Below, piece by piece: positions 60,739-64,000 of a stretch of 64,000 nt of DNA. The notes beneath the pieces are model-generated. The model saw only the letters and a program-made list of their open reading frames with translations. It had not been told where the DNA came from and did no database searches. Each line of letters starts with the position of its first letter. The stretch's first letter is position 1. Position numbers and translations under genes: made by a program. Location: NCBI RefSeq assembly GCF_003937945.1, contig NZ_RSEC01000036.1:496001-560000 (forward strand). Direction: 5' to 3'. The stretch is from Amycolatopsis eburnea (GTDB taxonomy: Bacteria > Actinomycetota > Actinomycetes > Mycobacteriales > Pseudonocardiaceae).

Positions 60739-61778
60739 CACCGCGTCACCGGCCTCGGCACGACCACGCCGGTCATCGGGCTCGGGCTGAACCCCAGCGA
60801 CGCCTTGAGGTCGGTGACCCCGCGGCCCAGCGACAGGAACTTCCGGTTGTTCTCGATCATGTGCCGCACTCCCCGCACGACGACGTCGAAGTAGAGGTGT
60901 TTCGGCCGGCCGTCGCCGGGCGGCAGCGCGGCCCAGTGCTGGTGCAGGGGCATCACCGGGTGGTCGAGCAGGTCGGTGAAGGCGAGCAGGCGGCCCTCGG
61001 CGTCGTGGTAGGTCGTGGTGACGACGTCGGGGCGGCGGACCAGCTCGCCGAGGTACTCGGCGGTGACCGGGCCGCGCTGGTCGAACTTCACCGGTCCCTT
61101 GGTTTCGCGGTGCGCCCGCAGCATCGCGGCCAGCTCTTCGGGGTCGAGGTCGTCCCGCGCGGTGCCCTCGCGGACGACGATCCCCGGGTCCGCGGCGATC
61201 TTGCGGATCTGGCCGCGCAGGCTCGAGCGCCGGTTGCGGCTCAGCGACGCGAGCCAGTCGTCGAGGTCGCCGAAGGTGTTCTCCAGTACCAGGGCCGGCT
61301 GGATTTCGCGGACGAGCCGCCCGCGCCCGGCCACCAGCCCGGCGGTGTCGGGGGTGGCCGCGCGGTAGACCACGCCGAGGCAGCCCGGGCCGGTGCGCCG
61401 GCAGGCCGCGCGTTCGAACCGGCGCAGGATCTCGCGGCGCGCGGCGGCGTCGAGCGCTTCGGCGAACAGCCACGCGGGGTAGCACGACAGCCACGCGTGC
61501 TGGACCTCCAGCCAGCGCGGCGTCCACCGCGCGAGGCCGCCGACCGCGCCGGGCTCGGCCGAACCACCGGGGTGGCACACCATCGCGAGCACGGCGGCGA
61601 CGAGCTCCTCGCCGTCGCTGACGACGGTGAGCAGGTACGGGCTGCGCGACCACCGCGACTCCGTGCACAACAGGCCGTAGTCCCAGGTCAGCGGGGCCTG
61701 CTGGGCTTCGAGGAACGCGGCCCAGCCGGCGGGTTCGGGGTCGGTGCGCGGGTCGAGCACCCGGACGGTGAACGTCAT
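60735..61778 (-). CDS. FemAB/GNAT-fold acyltransferase, third of the tandem series
   Basis: The 347-residue protein starts MTFTVRVLDPRTDPEPAGWAAF and carries SLSRNRRSSLRGQIRKI, DLDPEELAAMLRAHRETKG, LVRRPDVVTTTYHDAEGRLLAFTDLLDHPVMPLHQHWAALPPGDGRP and YFDVVVRGVRHMI. The long conserved blocks are shared with the other members. The ATG at 61778 overlaps the preceding gene by ATGA, and its own stop overlaps the next start. The charged acceptor-helix-like region may contact a nucleic acid or polyanionic substrate, which is speculation. Confidence 0.78.
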   Translation of the reverse strand: MTFTVRVLDPRTDPEPAGWAAFLEAQQAPLTWDYGLLCTESRWSRSPYLLTVVSDGEELVAAVLAMVCHPGGSAEPGAVGGLARWTPRWLEVQHAWLSCYPAWLFAEALDAAARREILRRFERAACRRTGPGCLGVVYRAATPDTAGLVAGRGRLVREIQPALVLENTFGDLDDWLASLSRNRRSSLRGQIRKIAADPGIVVREGTARDDLDPEELAAMLRAHRETKGPVKFDQRGPVTAEYLGELVRRPDVVTTTYHDAEGRLLAFTDLLDHPVMPLHQHWAALPPGDGRPKHLYFDVVVRGVRHMIENNRKFLSLGRGVTDLKASLGFSPSPMTGVVVPRPVTRW

Positions 61779-62833
61779 CGGCCCAGCACCGGCCTCGGGA
61801 CGGCCACGGAGAAGAGGCTTCGCGTGCCGAAGCCCAGGGCCTGCTTCTCCGGCAGCATCGCGCGGCCCGCGGTGAGTTCCGGCCGTCCCGCGGCGATCAT
61901 GTGCGCCACGCAGCGGGCGTAGCAGTCGACATAGAGACCCTTCCGGCCACCGTCGGCGCTCGGGAGCGCGGCCCAGTGGTGCACCGCCGCGCCGTCCGGG
62001 TGGTCGATCATCGTGTTGAAGCCGAGCAACCGGCCGTCGCCGGCGCGGTAGGTGCGCGTGATGACGTCCGGGCGCCGGACGAGCGCGTCGAGGTAGGCCG
62101 GCGCGATCGGGCTGCGGGTGTCGAGGTGCAGCCCGCCGACGCGGGAGCGCTGCCCACCGGCCCACGCGCGCTCGTCCTGGCGGGCGCGGTGGGCGTTGAG
62201 CAGCCCGGCCAGCTCGTGCGGGTCGAGGTCGGTGCGCCCGGGCGCCGCCTCCGTGGCGACGTCCGGGTTCAGGTACTGGCGGACGTCCGGCGCGAGCCCC
62301 GCCGCCCATTCGTCCACAGTGGAATAGCGGTTGACCAGCACGGCGGCCGGGTCGATCTCCCGGCTGATTCGGGCCCGGCCCGCCAGCGCGGGCACCAGCT
62401 CCGGGTTCATCGCCCGGTAGACGACGCCGAGCAGCCCCGGGCCGACGTACTCGCGCAACGCCCGTTCGAACTGCCGGATCGCCGTGCGCCGGTCGGTGAA
62501 GTCCCCGTCGAAGACGCACGCGGGATAGCCGCTGAGCAGCGGGAGGTAGACCTCGGCCCAGCGCGGCCGGAACCGGCCCCCGGAGACCGGTCCGAAGGTC
62601 CCCGCGCCCCAGCCCCGGCACACCATCACCGCCAGCGCGCCGACGACCGCCGGGCCCTGCCGGACGACGGCGAGCACCGGCGGGTTCTTCGCCAGCCACG
62701 CTTCCCGGCGCAGCAGTTCGTAGTCCCAGACGGGCGGCAGGCACCGGGCGCGGAACGCGGCCCAGCCCTCCGGCGGCGGATCGGTCCGGGGATCGTGGAC
62801 GTCCACATGCGACACCGCGACGACGGTCTTCAC
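61775..62833 (-). CDS. FemAB/GNAT-fold acyltransferase, second of the tandem series
   Basis: The 352-residue protein contains VSHVDVHDPRTDPPPEGWAAF, the GLLGVVYRAMNPELVPALAGRARISREIDPAAVLVN block, LVRRPDVITRTYRAGDGRLLGFNTMIDHPDGAAVHHWAALPSADGG and the end block RPELTAGRAMLPEKQALGF. In place of the central basic helix of its neighbours it has EWAAGLAPDVRQYLNP, and it carries a longer insert near residue 220 (RQDERAWAGGQRSRVGGLHLD). The GTG at 62833 overlaps the preceding stop. It is clearly homologous to its neighbours over the full length. Confidence 0.78.
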   Translation of the reverse strand: MKTVVAVSHVDVHDPRTDPPPEGWAAFRARCLPPVWDYELLRREAWLAKNPPVLAVVRQGPAVVGALAVMVCRGWGAGTFGPVSGGRFRPRWAEVYLPLLSGYPACVFDGDFTDRRTAIRQFERALREYVGPGLLGVVYRAMNPELVPALAGRARISREIDPAAVLVNRYSTVDEWAAGLAPDVRQYLNPDVATEAAPGRTDLDPHELAGLLNAHRARQDERAWAGGQRSRVGGLHLDTRSPIAPAYLDALVRRPDVITRTYRAGDGRLLGFNTMIDHPDGAAVHHWAALPSADGGRKGLYVDCYARCVAHMIAAGRPELTAGRAMLPEKQALGFGTRSLFSVAVPRPVLGR

Positions 62834-63861
62834 CGGCCCAGCACCGGCCTCGGCACGGCGGCCGTGTAGACCGGCCGGGGCCGGAACCCCAGCTCCTGCT
62901 TCAGCTCGATCATGCCGCGACCCGCGGACAGCTCCCGGGCTCCGCGCTTCGCCGTGAAGCGCACCGCGCGCACGTACGAGTCGAAGTACAGCCACTTCTT
63001 GCCGCCGGCGGCCGGCGGCAGCGCCGCCCAGTGCTGCAGGACCGGGGTGTCCGGGTGGTCGAGCATGGTCTGCACGGCGAGCAGCTTCCCGCCGGTGTCG
63101 GCGTAGGTCAGGGTGTGCACGTCCGGCCGCCGGACGAACCGGTCGAGGAACCCCGCCGACGGCATCGTGCGGGTGTCGAGCGCCAGCCGCCCGTACCGCT
63201 CGCGGTGCGCCTGGATCAGCCCGGCCAGCTCGGCGCCGTCGAGGTCGGTGCGGCCCGGGCCGCCGCGGACCACCAGGGAGGCGTCTTCGGCGAGCCGGCG
63301 CCGCTGCCGCCGCAACCCCGCCCGCCGCGACTTCGCCAGCGACGCGATCCAGTCCTCTTCGGACTCGAACCGGTTGTCCAGCACCGCCACCGGGTCCACG
63401 CGCTTGACGAGCCGGCCGCGGCCCCCGAGGCCGGCGGCGAGGTCCTCGCCGAGCGCGCGGTGGACGACGCCGAGCAGGCCGGGACCGAGGCGGCGGCCCA
63501 GTTCCCGCTCGAACTCCCGCACCAGCGCGGCCTGGTCGGCCACGCCAGGGGCGAACGCGATCCCCGGGTAGCCGCTGAGCCACGGCTGGCAGACCTCGGC
63601 CCAGAACGGCCGCAGCAACCGCTTCCCCGGCCGCGGCGCGAACCGCGGGGACACGCGCGGACGGCAGACCAGCACGGACACCGCGGCCACGAGCCGATCC
63701 CCGTCGGCCGCGACGACCAGCAGCTGCGGGTTGCGGGCACCCCACGCTTCGAGGCCCATCACGCCGTAGTCCCACACCGGGTGCAGCCGCGCGGCCCGGC
63801 AGAACTCCGCCCACCCCGCGGGCGCCGGGTCGGCGCGGGGGTCGTGGACCGCGAACCTCAT
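62830..63861 (-). CDS. FemAB/GNAT-fold acyltransferase, first complete member of the tandem series
   Basis: The 343-residue protein begins MRFAVHDPRADPAPAGWAEF. It has GLLGVVHRALGEDLAAGLGGRGRLVKRVDPVAVLDNRF, the basic SLAKSRRAGLRRQRRRLAED, LVRRPDVHTLTYADTGGKLLAVQTMLDHPDTPVLQHWAALPPAAGGKKWLYFDSYV and the end ELKQELGFRPRP. These blocks are those of the FemAB-like/Acetyltransf_6 N-acyltransferase fold. The ATG at 63861 overlaps the stop of the gene entering from the window edge, so the series continues upstream. Confidence 0.78.
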   Translation of the reverse strand: MRFAVHDPRADPAPAGWAEFCRAARLHPVWDYGVMGLEAWGARNPQLLVVAADGDRLVAAVSVLVCRPRVSPRFAPRPGKRLLRPFWAEVCQPWLSGYPGIAFAPGVADQAALVREFERELGRRLGPGLLGVVHRALGEDLAAGLGGRGRLVKRVDPVAVLDNRFESEEDWIASLAKSRRAGLRRQRRRLAEDASLVVRGGPGRTDLDGAELAGLIQAHRERYGRLALDTRTMPSAGFLDRFVRRPDVHTLTYADTGGKLLAVQTMLDHPDTPVLQHWAALPPAAGGKKWLYFDSYVRAVRFTAKRGARELSAGRGMIELKQELGFRPRPVYTAAVPRPVLGR

Positions 63862-64000
63862 GCCAGGACGACCGGGGTGCCGTGCCGCGGGCAGAACCCG
63901 ATTTCGCCGCGCACCCCGCCGGCCGGGACGACGTCCACGAACCGCGGGGACGCCTGGCGCAGCAGGGTGAACGCGAGCCCGGCGGTGGTCGGGCGCGCGT
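63858..64000 (-). CDS. C-terminal end of an unidentified gene coupled to the acyltransferase cluster
   Basis: The visible 46 codons end LRQASPRFVDVVPAGGVRGE followed by IGFCPRHGTPVVLA and a stop at 63858. The stop overlaps the ATG of the next gene (ATGA), so this is the upstream partner of the operon. The segment is too short to identify. It contains one CPRHG motif with a single Cys. It does not show the DPRxDPxPxGW start block or the usual end of the acyltransferase series. Confidence 0.5.
   Translation of the reverse strand, partial: ARPTTAGLAFTLLRQASPRFVDVVPAGGVRGEIGFCPRHGTPVVLA

Overview
The window is high-GC actinobacterial DNA, most likely from the Pseudonocardiaceae and probably Amycolatopsis. 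The evidence is codon use with G or C at nearly every third position, many GTG starts, many ATGA/GTGA stop-start overlaps, a WhiB protein, and gene order matching the conserved block around Rv3649-Rv3683 of Mycobacterium tuberculosis. There is no rRNA, CRISPR array, insertion sequence or prophage. One tRNA gene is present.

Left part (1-10.8 kb): the start of a proton pyrophosphatase gene, a divergent DEAH-box helicase, a primase-like protein, and a compact tad/Flp pilus operon read on the minus strand (ssd, an unusual repeat-protein gene, tadA, tadB, tadC, Flp pilin, and two TadE-like genes). A HAD phosphatase diverges from ssd. Downstream of it lies a gap with a promoter and a strong terminator but no gene. 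This is where mycobacteria encode the RNA-polymerase-binding small RNA Ms1, and I call it an Ms1 homologue.

11.4-22.5 kb: a cell-wall recycling operon (nagZ, namZ, an AmiE-like serine hydrolase, murR, murQ), a Ni/Co permease, an epimerase, a phosphoribosyltransferase coupled to a degenerate Fic-like protein, and an acetyltransferase.

22.6-38 kb: acetyl-CoA synthetase; a DUF6319-like protein; DinB and cupin proteins; a VIT-type Fe/Mn transporter behind apparent IdeR boxes; a POT peptide transporter; NhaA; an EphE-like hydrolase without its nucleophile; an FAD monooxygenase with a divergent GntR-TetR fusion regulator; the nth-tlpA-nudix-marP operon; and crp, preceded by its own binding site.

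38-56 kb: an exporter, an extra beta-clamp (DnaN) paralogue, a two-module Lrp regulator, a VOC protein with a carboxylesterase, a mycoredoxin-MBL-Nudix operon, a pair of uncharacterised paralogues coupled to RidA and DUF4177, two Get3/ArsA-like ATPases, whiB, ponA, a Ser/Thr kinase and a metallophosphoesterase.

56.7-64 kb: tRNA-Pro, a methyltransferase, an S9 peptidase, a tautomerase, and four tandem overlapping genes for paralogous FemAB/GNAT-fold acyltransferases continuing into a fifth gene cut by the window end. Together with the tad-operon repeat protein and the 45.8-47.7 kb paralogue pair, this cluster is the best candidate for undescribed biology. Long, often perfect palindromes end many of the transcription units between 37.9 and 59.5 kb and look like a genome-specific family of terminators or repeats.
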